Shown one piece after another: positions 17,378 to 27,018 of a stretch of 64,000 nt of DNA. Source of the DNA: a bacterium (GTDB lineage: Bacteria > Krumholzibacteriota > Krumholzibacteriia > JACNKJ01); assembly GCA_024231955.1 (NCBI GenBank), contig JAAEPZ010000538.1, forward strand, positions 62,001 to 126,000, written 5' to 3'. The translations under genes and the position numbers were made by a program. Every line of letters begins with the position of its first letter. Position 1 is the first letter of the stretch. The notes beneath the pieces are model-generated. The model saw only the letters and a program-made list of their open reading frames with translations. It did no database searches and was not told the origin of the DNA.

Positions 17378-19003
17378 ATGGGCAAGCGAAGTCTGATTGC
17401 ATTTCTGCTTCTGTGGGCCGTTCAGGCGCACGCCTGCACCGACCTGTTGGTGACGCGGGGCGCGACCGCAGATGGCTTCACCTCGATCACCTACACGTGT
17501 GACGGGGAATTTCATCCCCAAATGAGGATTCTCCCCGCCGCGGATCATGCGCCTGGCGATTCGCTGGAGATCACTGACTGGTCGGGCAAGGTACTCGGCA
17601 AGGTGGCCCAACCTCGGCGCACGTGGTCGGTTGTGCAACTGATGAACGAACATCAGGTCGCGATCGGGGAGAGCACCTTCACTGGGCGCGAGGAGCTGGA
17701 GAACCCCGACGGCATGCTCGGTTACTGGACCCTGATGAGGCTGACGCTTCAGCGCGCGAAGACGGCGAAAGAGGCCGTGCGGGTAATGGGCGAACTGGTG
17801 GCCGACTACGGCTACTCCGGCCCCGGCGAATCGTTCTCCATCGCCGATCCAGATGAGGTTTGGTACCTGGAGATGATCGGATCCGGTCCTGGGGGGCAAG
17901 GGGCCAATTGGGTGGCGCGGCGCATCCCCGATGGTTACATCAGCGCCCACGCCAACACGGCTCGCATTGCGGAATTCCCCTTGCGCGACAGGGACAATTG
18001 CCTCTACTCGCGCAATGTGATCGATTTCGCCATCGAAAAAGGGTACTACGATCCCGCCTCGGGCGAACCCTTCCGTTTCAATGCCGCCTACTGTCCGGTT
18101 ACCCCCCTGATGCTGCGCTACTGCGCCACCCGCGTCTGGAGCCTGTTTCGACGTGCGGCTCCTTCACGCGATTGGCCCGTGGATTTCCATCGTGGTGTTG
18201 CCGGCGCCGAGCCCTATCCGCTCTGGATCAAACCCGACAGCAAACTCAACCTCGCGGATATCTTCGCCCTGATGCGCGATCACTACGAGGATACCGATTA
18301 CGACATGACCAGGGGTGTGGATGCCGGTCCTTTCGGGACACCCTATCGCTGGCGGCCGCTGGACTGGACCATCGCCGAACAGGCGTACACCTGGGAGCGT
18401 CCCATCTCGACTCAGCAGACCGGTTTTTCGATTGTCTCGCAATCGCGCAAGAGAATGCCCGACGCCGTGGGCGGCGTGCTCTGGTATGGTCTCGACGATA
18501 CCTGGTACACATGCTACACGCCATTCTACTGCAGCATCACCGAACTGCCGGAGTGCCACACCGTGGGCGAGCTGAGGAAATTCTCCTGGGATTCCGCCTG
18601 GTGGGTGTTCAACTTCGTCTCGAACTACAGCAACCTGAAGTACAGCTACATGATCGAGGACATCCAGGCCGTGCAGACGGAGTTGGAGGATTCGCTGCTC
18701 GGGGCGCAGGAGTTTGTCGACAACGTCGCCCTGGCGATGCACGAACTGGATCCCGACCAGGCTTCCGTTTTCCTGACCGATTACTGCGTCAACTCGGCGG
18801 AGGAGGTGGTGGCTCGCTGGCGGGAGTTGGGGGAGCACCTGATCTGCAAGTATAACGATGGTTACGTGAAGAACGGGGAGGATCAACCCGAGGCGAAGGG
18901 CTATCCGGAAGGGTGGCTGCGCACAGTGCTCGGGGTCAGGCCCGATCAGTTCAAGGTCGAGCAGTGGCTCGAGGATGTGCCGGACGAAGAGCGGCAGTAC
19001 TGA
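17378..19003 (+). CDS. C69-family dipeptidase
   Basis: 541 residues, the family length. The signal peptide ends in AHA just before C20 (ACTDLLVTRGATADG), so removal by signal peptidase would expose Cys as the N-terminal nucleophile expected of these Ntn hydrolases. Family motifs include IGESTFTGREEL, the GESFSIADPDEVWYLEMIG segment and ISAHANTARI. C69 enzymes hydrolyse dipeptides, here probably in the periplasm. It belongs to a run of closely spaced genes with sppA upstream and a VOC protein 10 nt downstream. Confidence 0.93.
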   Translation: MGKRSLIAFLLLWAVQAHACTDLLVTRGATADGFTSITYTCDGEFHPQMRILPAADHAPGDSLEITDWSGKVLGKVAQPRRTWSVVQLMNEHQVAIGESTFTGREELENPDGMLGYWTLMRLTLQRAKTAKEAVRVMGELVADYGYSGPGESFSIADPDEVWYLEMIGSGPGGQGANWVARRIPDGYISAHANTARIAEFPLRDRDNCLYSRNVIDFAIEKGYYDPASGEPFRFNAAYCPVTPLMLRYCATRVWSLFRRAAPSRDWPVDFHRGVAGAEPYPLWIKPDSKLNLADIFALMRDHYEDTDYDMTRGVDAGPFGTPYRWRPLDWTIAEQAYTWERPISTQQTGFSIVSQSRKRMPDAVGGVLWYGLDDTWYTCYTPFYCSITELPECHTVGELRKFSWDSAWWVFNFVSNYSNLKYSYMIEDIQAVQTELEDSLLGAQEFVDNVALAMHELDPDQASVFLTDYCVNSAEEVVARWRELGEHLICKYNDGYVKNGEDQPEAKGYPEGWLRTVLGVRPDQFKVEQWLEDVPDEERQY

Positions 19004-19013
19004 AGGAGCGGCA

Positions 19014-19406
19014 ATGACGGAGGCGATGTTCATTTTATATGTCGAGGATCAGAACCGGAGCCGGGATTTCTATTCGGCCGTACTCAGAATGAAACCGGTT
19101 CTGGATGTGCCAGGGATGACCGAGTTCTCTCTGTTCGAACACGGTTCTCTGGGGTTGATGACCGAGACCGGGATCAAGCGACTGCTTGGCGATGCTCTGC
19201 CCGATCCGGCCCAGGCGCAAGGGGTGCCGCGTGTGGAGCTCTACCTGAGAATCTCCGATATCGCCGCTGCCCATACGCGCGCTCTTGCGCATGGAGGCAA
19301 GGAGATCAAACCGCCGCAAGCCATGCCCTGGGGTGACAATGTCGCCTACAGCCTTGACCCGGACGGCCATGTCCTGGCGCTTGCCGAACCACAGGCCGGT
19401 GAGTAG
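19014..19406 (+). CDS. VOC-superfamily (glyoxalase/bleomycin-resistance-like) protein
   Basis: 130 residues from ATG 19014, with AAGGAG 5 nt upstream; an earlier in-frame ATG overlaps the preceding gene and lacks a site. It shows one beta-alpha-beta-beta-beta repeat pair (FILYVEDQNRSRDFYSAVL and VELYLRISDIAAAHTRALAHG, ending NVAYSLDPDGHVLALAEP). Members are metal-dependent lyases or isomerases, dioxygenases, or drug-binding proteins. Substrate is unknown. The stop abuts the ATG of the next gene, so the two are tightly coupled. Confidence 0.88.
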   Translation: MTEAMFILYVEDQNRSRDFYSAVLRMKPVLDVPGMTEFSLFEHGSLGLMTETGIKRLLGDALPDPAQAQGVPRVELYLRISDIAAAHTRALAHGGKEIKPPQAMPWGDNVAYSLDPDGHVLALAEPQAGE

Positions 19407-20657
19407 ATGACGACCCGCTTCGGTTTCATCCCCGTATCATCTGAGGCGCTACCCAGTGTCGAGGCGTTGGAGGAGATCCTCGGCCATTACGGATCTGCTC
19501 TCAGGGCCTGCGGCGGCGAGCAGCGGTTGGAGGGGCAACTGACCGACCCGCTACCTCTATTCTGGCTCGTGGTCACCGGCGGCGCCGAACGGACGATCCT
19601 GAAGCTGGTGGAGGAGCGTGCGCAAACCGCGCCCGCTGAACCCGTTCTCCTTCTGGCGCATCCCGCGCACAATTCCTTGCCCGCCGCACTGGAGGTGCTG
19701 GCCCGCCTGCGGAGGGAGGGTCGCCGCGGTCGTGTGATCTATCTGGCTGAGGCGGATGCCGAACCGGTTGGTGTGCAGATCGAAGCGGCTCTGGCCGATC
19801 TGAAGACCGGCTCCCCGTTGCGGGGATTGCGGCTTGGATTGTTGGGCGAACCGTCGAGCTGGCTGGTTGCCGGCGTATCAGATCAAGCCATGATACGGCG
19901 GGTCTGGGGTCCGGAGGTTGTGCCGCTGGCGATGTCCGAGGTGAAACGGGCGATTGCGGAGGTCGATATTGCCGAGGCTGCAGGTGAGGCGGCTGCTTTG
20001 GCGGCAAACGCCATCTCGATCATCGAGCCCGGTCGGGCCGACATCGAGGACGCCGTACGGGTGCGCATCGCGTTGCAGCGGCTGGTCGAGCAATATCATC
20101 TTGATGCCTTCACCATCCGCTGTTTCGATCTGGTGACGGACCTGCAGACCACCGGCTGCCTGGCTTTGGCCGCCCTGTGCGACGCCGGTGTGATTGCGGG
20201 TTGTGAGGGGGACCTCGTCAGCGCGTTGGGGCTGCTCTGGGCCCACAGGCTGCTGGGCGAGACTCCCTGGATGGCCAATCCCGCCCGAATTGACGAGAGG
20301 CGTAATTCACTCTGGCTGGCTCACTGCACCGTCCCGTTGGGTCTGGTTGAGGGATACAGCCTCCGCTCCCACTTCGAGTCCGGTCTCGGTCTCGGTTTGC
20401 AGGGGGAGTTGCCGTCGGGACCCGTTACCCTGCTTCGGATTGGCGGCTCCGCGCTGGAGCGATTGTGGTTGGCCGAGGGGCAGATTCTGCGTGCCGGCAA
20501 TGAGGTGAATTTATGTCGAACTCAGGTGGAGATCCAACTCGTTGATGGCGCGGTGACGGATCTGCTGAACTCTCCGCTCGGAAATCACCTGGTGCTTGTG
20601 CGTGGCCGTCACAAGGATCGTCTGCATGATTCGTGGAGACGCATGAATATCGGTTGA
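19407..20657 (+). CDS. L-fucose/L-arabinose isomerase-like protein
   Basis: 416 residues starting at the base after the VOC stop. The C-terminal half carries the metal-site pattern of the fucose/arabinose isomerase fold: CEGDLVSALGLLW (Glu ligand), ANPARIDERRNSLWLAHCTVP (Asp and His ligands) and a final barrel segment. The N-terminal part is Rossmann-like (FWLVVTGGAERTILKLVEE). True isomerases interconvert aldoses and ketoses, but no sugar kinase, aldolase or transporter is nearby, so a different substrate is possible. Annotation rests on fold-level motifs only. Confidence 0.75.
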   Translation: MTTRFGFIPVSSEALPSVEALEEILGHYGSALRACGGEQRLEGQLTDPLPLFWLVVTGGAERTILKLVEERAQTAPAEPVLLLAHPAHNSLPAALEVLARLRREGRRGRVIYLAEADAEPVGVQIEAALADLKTGSPLRGLRLGLLGEPSSWLVAGVSDQAMIRRVWGPEVVPLAMSEVKRAIAEVDIAEAAGEAAALAANAISIIEPGRADIEDAVRVRIALQRLVEQYHLDAFTIRCFDLVTDLQTTGCLALAALCDAGVIAGCEGDLVSALGLLWAHRLLGETPWMANPARIDERRNSLWLAHCTVPLGLVEGYSLRSHFESGLGLGLQGELPSGPVTLLRIGGSALERLWLAEGQILRAGNEVNLCRTQVEIQLVDGAVTDLLNSPLGNHLVLVRGRHKDRLHDSWRRMNIG

Positions 20658-20837
20658 TCTGAATATTCCCGGTTATTATTCCCTTACATTTTGGATGTTC
20701 GTCGATTTACATGGACCCAGTACCTCAATCCTCAAGATATCCATCTCGACTTCCGATGATTGCAATAGCGAGAGCAGTCACTCGCCCACTTCAGAGTATT
20801 GCTGCGACGATGAATCGCTTTGTGGAGTACGAAGTAC

Positions 20838-23102
20838 ATGGCGCCTTTTGGTGAACAAGAATACAAGAGAATACTCGACAGACTGAAGGCCTTCTACACT
20901 TGGCCGGATCTGCCGATCAAGGATGCGATGAGACGCCAGCTCCTGGCCGCGCTCATGACGACAGCCTGTATCGTCATGACCCCTTTCGTAATTCGCGATT
21001 CGCAAATGGATAATCACCTGAAAACAGCTCTTGATTTCGGCGTGATCGCCTGGTCGCTGATGACCCTGATGTTGCTGCAACGGCCGGGGTCGATGAAGAT
21101 GCTCATCAGATTCAATGTGATTGTTCTTGGTGCCTTCTTTCTCTACCTCCCCCAAACCGGCGATATAGACCAGGGTTTGGTCTTCTGGTTGTTCGTGGTT
21201 CCCCTGGTCCCTTTTTTCGCCCTCGGCACCAAAGAGGGGCTGCTGATGAATGGGGTTTTTCTCGTCACGGCAGTTCTGTTGCTGGCCGATGTGTTTCACT
21301 TGCGAACCGATGGACCGGTGGCAGGTGTGGCGATCGGTCGTTTTGTGGGAGCATTTTCGATCATAGTCATTTCCGGCAGTTTTTTTGAGGCCATCCGCAA
21401 CAGGATCCAGGCCAACCTGGAGCAGCAGCGTGAGATGATGAAGACGGCCGTGGAGGCTGTGAGACTCGGTAATCATCGTCTGGAGGCCGCTTACCACAGG
21501 GCGGAATTGCTGGCCGAGGAGGCCGAGGAGGCGAACAAGGCGAAGAGCAGATTTCTGGCGAACATGAGCCACAAGATCCGCACACCCATAAACGGTGTAG
21601 TGGGTATGACCACTTTTCTCTCCGATACGGAATTGACTGGTGAGCAGCGTGGGTATGTCGATTCGGTTGCCAACAGTGCATATTCCCTTCTGTCGATCAT
21701 CAACGATATCCTCGACTTCTCCCAGATTGAGGCCGGGAGGCTGGAGCTGGAGACCAGACCCTTCAATCTGCGTCGTCTGCTGGAGGATGCTTGTGACGTT
21801 CTGGCGTATCGGGCGCATGGGAAAGGGGTTGGTTTTTCCACTTTAATAGAGCCCGATGTCCCGATCATGCTTGTGGGGGATCACGATCATCTGCGGCAGA
21901 TCGTGGTTAATCTCACCGATAACGCGATCAAGTTCACGAATCACGGAGAGGTTTCAATCCATGTCGGCTTGGAGCAGCTGGAGTCTGATTCGGTTGTCCT
22001 CAAGTTAAGCGTCAGTGATACCGGCATCGGGATCCCTTCCGAAAATCTTCTGACTCTGTTCGACTCCTTTTCACATTCTGGCTCCGACATGACCAACCAA
22101 TATGAGGGCACAGGCCTGGGGTTGAGTATCACCAAGCAGATGGTGACGCTGATATCCGGTGAAGTATTCGTTCAGAGTATCGAAGGTGAGGGTTCCACTT
22201 TCACGGTGACAGGTCGGTTTGCCCTGCAGTCGGGCGATGGTCATGAAACGCTGCCGGCTTTGGAGCGGGTACGTGGTTTGAGTGTGCTGATTGCCGACAG
22301 CAGTGGAGGAACGCGACGGCAGATCGGTGTTCTCCTCAACGCGTGGGGTGCGACCACAACTGAAGTCGGGTCGATCGAAGAGATGCACAATAAGGTGGAT
22401 ATTGCCCAGCAGAGCGGTAAGCCGATCGATGTCATTCTGTTGGATCACTCATTGCCGAACCTCGATACCGAACAGTTGGCCAGTCTGCGTCGGAATGGCA
22501 TGGAGTTCAAATTGATTGCCCTCGTTCTCTTCAGCGACAGGCCGGAAATGCAGGCGCAAGACACACTCTTCGACTCATACCTGGCCAAACCGATCAAGCT
22601 GTCTCAGTTGCATGAGAGCCTGTCCGTTGTACTGGGCGCCAGTATTGTCCCCGTAATCAGGGAGAGAGGGCCCAATGATGCCGGCCTGACCGACGACATG
22701 CTTCACCGGTTGCGTCTTCTGGTTGTCGAGGACAACTTCATTAATCAGAAAGTTGTCCAGAAGATGCTGGAGAAGTTCGGTTTCAGGAACGTCGAGACCG
22801 TCTCCAACGGTCAGGAAGCGATTACCATGCTGGGCCGCAAGCTGTTCGACCTGGTGCTGATGGATTGCCAGATGCCCGTTCTGAACGGCTATGATGCGAC
22901 GGAGAAGATTCGGAGCGGCACTGTGGATATTCTCAATCGGAATGTGCCGATCATCGCCATGACGGCCTATATCTCGCAAGAGGATCGGAATCGCTGCTTC
23001 AGTGTGGGTATGAATGACTTCCTCCCCAAACCCATCAGCTATGAGGACCTGGGTGACACATTGGAGAGATGGTTAACCCCGCAGACGGATTCCGTCCGGT
23101 GA
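20838..23102 (+). CDS. Hybrid sensor histidine kinase with two receiver domains
   Basis: 754 residues from ATG 20838; a TTG six codons upstream is possible. Five or six membrane helices (about 25-185) are followed by a coiled coil (200-235), HisKA with the phospho-acceptor H245 in [11 protein letters not shown], and HATPase_c (N box [10 protein letters not shown] boxes DTGIGIP and GTGLGL). Receiver 1 has D536 (LLDHSLPN) and a Lys in YLAKPIK but a partly degraded acidic pocket. Receiver 2 is canonical (VVEDN, D676 in [18 protein letters not shown]). The residue after H245 is Lys where the family has Glu or Asp. No HPt or output regulator lies nearby. Confidence 0.92.
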   Translation: MAPFGEQEYKRILDRLKAFYTWPDLPIKDAMRRQLLAALMTTACIVMTPFVIRDSQMDNHLKTALDFGVIAWSLMTLMLLQRPGSMKMLIRFNVIVLGAFFLYLPQTGDIDQGLVFWLFVVPLVPFFALGTKEGLLMNGVFLVTAVLLLADVFHLRTDGPVAGVAIGRFVGAFSIIVISGSFFEAIRNRIQANLEQQREMMKTAVEAVRLGNHRLEAAYHRAELLAEEAEEANKAKSRFLANMSHKIRTPINGVVGMTTFLSDTELTGEQRGYVDSVANSAYSLLSIINDILDFSQIEAGRLELETRPFNLRRLLEDACDVLAYRAHGKGVGFSTLIEPDVPIMLVGDHDHLRQIVVNLTDNAIKFTNHGEVSIHVGLEQLESDSVVLKLSVSDTGIGIPSENLLTLFDSFSHSGSDMTNQYEGTGLGLSITKQMVTLISGEVFVQSIEGEGSTFTVTGRFALQSGDGHETLPALERVRGLSVLIADSSGGTRRQIGVLLNAWGATTTEVGSIEEMHNKVDIAQQSGKPIDVILLDHSLPNLDTEQLASLRRNGMEFKLIALVLFSDRPEMQAQDTLFDSYLAKPIKLSQLHESLSVVLGASIVPVIRERGPNDAGLTDDMLHRLRLLVVEDNFINQKVVQKMLEKFGFRNVETVSNGQEAITMLGRKLFDLVLMDCQMPVLNGYDATEKIRSGTVDILNRNVPIIAMTAYISQEDRNRCFSVGMNDFLPKPISYEDLGDTLERWLTPQTDSVR

Positions 23103-23135
23103 ATATTCAGTCGGTTGCGATCGGCAATCTCCGAC

Positions 23136-23164
23136 TTGACCCCTATACATCAGTATAGTAATGT
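23136..23164 (+). promoter_or_regulatory. Promoter with palindromic operator upstream of mrfA
   Basis: TTGACC (23136-23141) and TAATGT (23159-23164) are spaced 17 bases apart. Between them lies the perfect palindrome CTATACATCAGTATAG (23143-23158; 6-bp arms, 4-bp centre). An element with the same layout precedes mrfB at 26941. Position and association with DNA-repair genes fit a LexA-type SOS box of this lineage; the repressor identity is inference. Confidence 0.7.
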
Positions 23165-23301
23165 GTTCGAGGCTCCTCCCGGCCAAAGCAGAGCGCCCAC
23201 CCCTCCCCGGGCGCGGTGAAATCCATTTGTCTTGCCAGCAATAGGCGGGCGCAGTTCGGTCGTTGCCGACCGGAGCGCCGCGCATGCCAGGAGGTCCTCC
23301 C

Positions 23302-26109
23302 ATGACCAGTCGTCGCACGAGCAGACCCATCGGTTTCAGAATGCCCGCTGCAGAATCTGCGTGTCCCGTCGCGCAAAGGCGCGCACTACCTTTGCCGGGG
23401 CCGGCAGCGCCACCCTCCCGGGAGGATACCGACAGACGTCCCACTCTCCGGAGCCACACCAAGGGTGAGGAGAACTGTCCCACTTGCGGGCATGCCCTCA
23501 GCGATGCCCGTCATCTGCGGCATGCCCGGGCCGGCGAGGATGCGCGCGGTCCCGCCCAGGGGCCGCATGCCCCCTGTCCGGAGGCGCAGGCTGCGAGCAG
23601 TCGCACCCTGCAGCGGGCGGGGGTCTCTAATCGTCCGGGAGCATTCCCGGAGCCCTCGGGCGTCGGGGAGACTGCGTTGCCGCTCATGCAGAGTTCTGAG
23701 CGTCCGATCTGGCCCGCGCCGGAGCAGCGCATGACGCCCGGCGCGCCCATAGAGGATCTCTTCCGGGCCATGGCCAGGGAGCCCGGTTACGAGAAGAGCC
23801 TGGCGCACATTGAGCGGTTGCCCGAGCGGGATGCGTGTTTCGCCGACCCGGAGCAACCTTTGCCCGAAAGCCTGCGGGCGTCGCTGGCGGCGGATGGTAT
23901 CGACCGTCTCTGGCGTCACCAGGCGCTGGCTCTCGATGCCGTGCGTCGGGGGGAGGACACTGTGGTGGTCACCGGCACCGCAAGCGGCAAGACGCTGTGC
24001 TACAACCTGCCGATCTTCGAAACCTTTCTGGGGGACCCGGAGGCCACCGCCCTCTGTCTGTTCCCCACCAAGGCGCTGGCGCAGGATCAGCTGAAGACCG
24101 CGCGCCGCCTGGCCGACAGTCTGCCCGAACTCGGCAAGCGGTTTCGGCTGGGCACCTATGATGGCGATACCAGCACCCACACGCGGAAGAAGCTGCGGGG
24201 CGAGGGGCGGCTCATCCTGTCGAATCCCGATATGTTCCATGCGGGGATACTGCCGGGGCATACCCGCTGGGCGCGTTTCTTCATGAACCTGCGCTACGTG
24301 GTCCTCGATGAGATTCACAGCTATCGCGGTATTTTCGGCAGCAATGTGGCTGCCGTGATGCGCCGTCTGCGCCGGGTCTGCCGCCACTACGGCAGCGACC
24401 CGGTGTTCATCGCCTCGAGCGCGACGATCGGCAATCCCCGCGAACTGGCGGGGGAGGTGTTCGGCTCGGAATCGCAAGGGAAGACCGTCACACTGGTGGA
24501 CGATGACGGCAGCCCTCGCGGCCCCAAGCTCTTCGTGTTCTGGAATCCGCCGAGTCTGGAGGAGCGTGGCGGCGAACGACGTGGAGCCAACGGCGAGGCG
24601 CGTGATATCCTGGTGCGTCTGGTCAAGGGGGGGCGACAGGTGATCTGCTTCAGCCGCACACGGGTGTCCAGCGAGTTGATCTACCGCTACAGCCGCGACA
24701 CCCTGCTGCGCGAGGCGCCGCATCTGGCCGGCCGAATCCGCGCTTATCGGGGTGGTTATCTCCCCGAGGAGCGCCGTGAGATTGAGCGGCAACTCTTTTC
24801 GGGGGAGCTCATGGCCGTCTCCTCGACCAATGCCCTCGAACTGGGTATCGATATCGGTAGCCTTGACGCGGCGATAATGGTGGGTTTGCCGCCGACCGTC
24901 GCCAGCGCGTGGCAGCAGGCCGGTCGTGCCGGTCGGGGCACAGCCGAGAGCTGTGCGGTGTTGGTGGCCTACAACGATCCCATCGATCAGTACCTCATGC
25001 GCAAGCCGGAGTTCTTTTTCAAGCAGAACCCGGAACAGGCGGTCGCCGATCACGGAAATCCGTTCATCCTGCTGCCCCATCTCCGCTGTGCGGCCTACGA
25101 GCTGCCCCTTGGAGACAACGACAGAGAGCTGTTCGGACCGCTAACGGATGGCGTGGTGGATATCCTCGAGCAGCGTGGGGAGTTGCGCCGCTCGGGGGAT
25201 CAGGTGTTTCACGCGGGCACCAGCTATCCGGCCAGCGAGGTGAACCTCCGTCAGAGCGTGCTCGATACGGTGAGCATTGTCGAGACGCCGGGGGAGTTCG
25301 TGATCGGCAATGTCGACCTGCTGGGGGCTTGCCAACTGGTATATCCCGAGGCGATCTACCTGCATGATGGCGAAACCTACTTCGTGCGGGAGCTGGATCT
25401 TGATCAGAAGGTGGCGTTCGTCGAGCGACGCGCCGTGGACTACTACACGCAGCCCATCACCGAGCAGAAAGTGATGCTGGATAAAGGGCTGGAGAGTGTG
25501 GCCGTCAAACCGGAAGGGGCGAAGGGTGAAACCACAGTGCTGGGCTTCGGTGACGTGACGGTGAGCAAGACCACCTTCGCGTTCAAGAAGGTCAAGTTCG
25601 GCAGTATGGATTCGATCGGCTGGGGCGCACTCGATCTGCCCTGGCACCATCTTGAGACTCGCGCACTCTGGATCGCACCCACGGCCGAGACCGTAGCCGG
25701 CCTGATCGGGCAGGGGCAAACCTTGCCGGAGGCGATGGCCGGTCTGCGCAGTCTGATCCTGGCCGCGCTCCCCTTCTTCGCCATGTGTGACCGCGCCGAC
25801 CTTGGGGGGGTGGTGGATGCGAGCAATCTGGGTCAGCCGGCGTTGTTCATCTACGATCGATTCAATGGCGGGCTGGGTTACAGCCGCGTGGGTTTCGATG
25901 AACTGGAGCGATTGCTGTCGGCGTGCCTCGACATCCTCGACGGCTGCCCCTGCGACGGAGGTTGCCCTGCGTGTGTGGGATTGCCTACCACGGCCCCCGG
26001 AGGGAACGAGGATCCTGACCTCAGTCCGGACTTCGCCATACCGGGGAAGGGGGCTGCCCGTATGTTGCTGCTGCTATTACTGGGCAATGTGGACGCATCG
26101 GGTGTTTGA
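23302..26109 (+). CDS. mrfA: MrfA-type superfamily 2 DNA helicase with C-terminal Zn-binding domain
   Basis: 935 residues from ATG 23302, which has AGGAGGT 6 nt upstream; ATG 23686 would give about 807 residues, closer to homologues. Residues 1-160 are Pro/Arg/Ala-rich with one CPTC pair. The helicase core has Walker A GTASGKT (K230), DEIH (D336), SSATIGNP and QQAGRAGRG. The C-terminus carries a four-Cys MrfA/DUF1998-type cluster (GCPCDGGCPACVG). In Bacillus, MrfA is a 3'-5' helicase of a UvrA-independent pathway that removes mitomycin-type adducts together with the nuclease MrfB. The partner gene is at 27019 with a matching operator. Confidence 0.9.
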   Translation: MTSRRTSRPIGFRMPAAESACPVAQRRALPLPGPAAPPSREDTDRRPTLRSHTKGEENCPTCGHALSDARHLRHARAGEDARGPAQGPHAPCPEAQAASSRTLQRAGVSNRPGAFPEPSGVGETALPLMQSSERPIWPAPEQRMTPGAPIEDLFRAMAREPGYEKSLAHIERLPERDACFADPEQPLPESLRASLAADGIDRLWRHQALALDAVRRGEDTVVVTGTASGKTLCYNLPIFETFLGDPEATALCLFPTKALAQDQLKTARRLADSLPELGKRFRLGTYDGDTSTHTRKKLRGEGRLILSNPDMFHAGILPGHTRWARFFMNLRYVVLDEIHSYRGIFGSNVAAVMRRLRRVCRHYGSDPVFIASSATIGNPRELAGEVFGSESQGKTVTLVDDDGSPRGPKLFVFWNPPSLEERGGERRGANGEARDILVRLVKGGRQVICFSRTRVSSELIYRYSRDTLLREAPHLAGRIRAYRGGYLPEERREIERQLFSGELMAVSSTNALELGIDIGSLDAAIMVGLPPTVASAWQQAGRAGRGTAESCAVLVAYNDPIDQYLMRKPEFFFKQNPEQAVADHGNPFILLPHLRCAAYELPLGDNDRELFGPLTDGVVDILEQRGELRRSGDQVFHAGTSYPASEVNLRQSVLDTVSIVETPGEFVIGNVDLLGACQLVYPEAIYLHDGETYFVRELDLDQKVAFVERRAVDYYTQPITEQKVMLDKGLESVAVKPEGAKGETTVLGFGDVTVSKTTFAFKKVKFGSMDSIGWGALDLPWHHLETRALWIAPTAETVAGLIGQGQTLPEAMAGLRSLILAALPFFAMCDRADLGGVVDASNLGQPALFIYDRFNGGLGYSRVGFDELERLLSACLDILDGCPCDGGCPACVGLPTTAPGGNEDPDLSPDFAIPGKGAARMLLLLLLGNVDASGV

Positions 26110-26324
26110 CCTTGATGTGATGGGGATGTTTATCCCTTAATTAGTAAATATTTGATGGTATTGCGCGGGTTCGGCACGATGTTGGCAGGTATATGGGTGA
26201 TTGCAGCTCAGGATTATCTGGGATGACATAGAATTGATATTGTAATGCTTCCTGAATTATTCCGCGCGACTTATAAAGGAAGGTAGGTGGATGGGGCTGT
26301 GCGGATTAGGGAAAGAGGAATACC

Positions 26325-26729
26325 ATGTACAGTATTCGGAAGAGTGAATTGGACGGAATGCCGATTTATCAGATCACCTTCTCGGGTTTCATAAGGGTTG
26401 AGGAGATGATGCGCTGGTTCGATGATTCAGCGCTGATATTGGATCGTCGATCGGAGGAATTCGGAGTCAAGGTGGATATGAGAGAGCTCCTGCCCCTTCC
26501 CGATCACTCCCAGGAGATCATGCGCCAGGGCCAAATGCTTTATAGAGAAGCCGGTATGGTGCGCTCCGCCGTTCTCGTGGATAATGGTCTGCTCAAGCGG
26601 CAGTTCGAGCGAATTGCCGGAGAGTCGGGTATCGACGAATGGGAGCACTACTTCTCCTCGGACGATAGATTCCATGACAGGAATATGAACATGTGGCTGA
26701 AGGAGGCCAGGTTGGTGCAGTCCATCTGA
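26325..26729 (+). CDS. Hypothetical protein, possibly STAS/SpoIIAA-like
   Basis: 134 residues, ATG preceded by AAAGAGG at 6-7 nt. The arrangement YQITFSGFIRVEEMMRWFDDS, then FGVKVDMREL and a later VRSAVLVDNGLLKRQF suggests an alpha/beta STAS or SpoIIAA-like fold, but no motif is decisive. There is no signal peptide. It lies between mrfA and mrfB in the same orientation, with 215 and 289 bases on either side, so it is probably a separate transcription unit. It could be a free-standing stress or signalling module. Confidence 0.7.
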   Translation: MYSIRKSELDGMPIYQITFSGFIRVEEMMRWFDDSALILDRRSEEFGVKVDMRELLPLPDHSQEIMRQGQMLYREAGMVRSAVLVDNGLLKRQFERIAGESGIDEWEHYFSSDDRFHDRNMNMWLKEARLVQSI

Positions 26730-26940
26730 AGCCTTGCCGTCACTACGCATCAGCGACAGCCGTTTCGCCCGGATCATGGATCCGTGAGCGAGATGGCTGT
26801 CCGGTTTTGGGGCAGGGCCCGGCAGCAAGATACAGAAGGTCGGCAAAAAGGTATTGGGGAGGAGACTGTCGAACAGTTCGACCTCCGTATATGCCGAATA
26901 CGGCCGGAAATCCCGTACATCGTGATCATGACTGGATTGC

Positions 26941-26969
26941 TTGACTACTATGCGTTAGTATAGTAGCTT
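26941..26969 (+). promoter_or_regulatory. Promoter with palindromic operator upstream of mrfB
   Basis: TTGACT (26941-26946) and TAGCTT (26964-26969) are spaced 17 bases apart. The centre holds CTATGCGTTAGTATAG (26948-26963), matching the mrfA operator at 13 of 16 positions with the same spacing to -35 and -10. An outer pair CTACTAT/ATAGTAG (26945-26951, 26960-26966) extends the symmetry. Confidence 0.7.
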
Positions 26970-27018
26970 GCCACGGCAAAGTGCGTCTCCCCCCGGCGGC
27001 TTTGGAACGGGAAGCAGC

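Noticed and set aside
23143..23158. The mrfA palindrome as an intrinsic terminator of the kinase gene
   Set aside because: The arms are only 6 AT-rich base pairs with no T tract and the element sits between promoter boxes.
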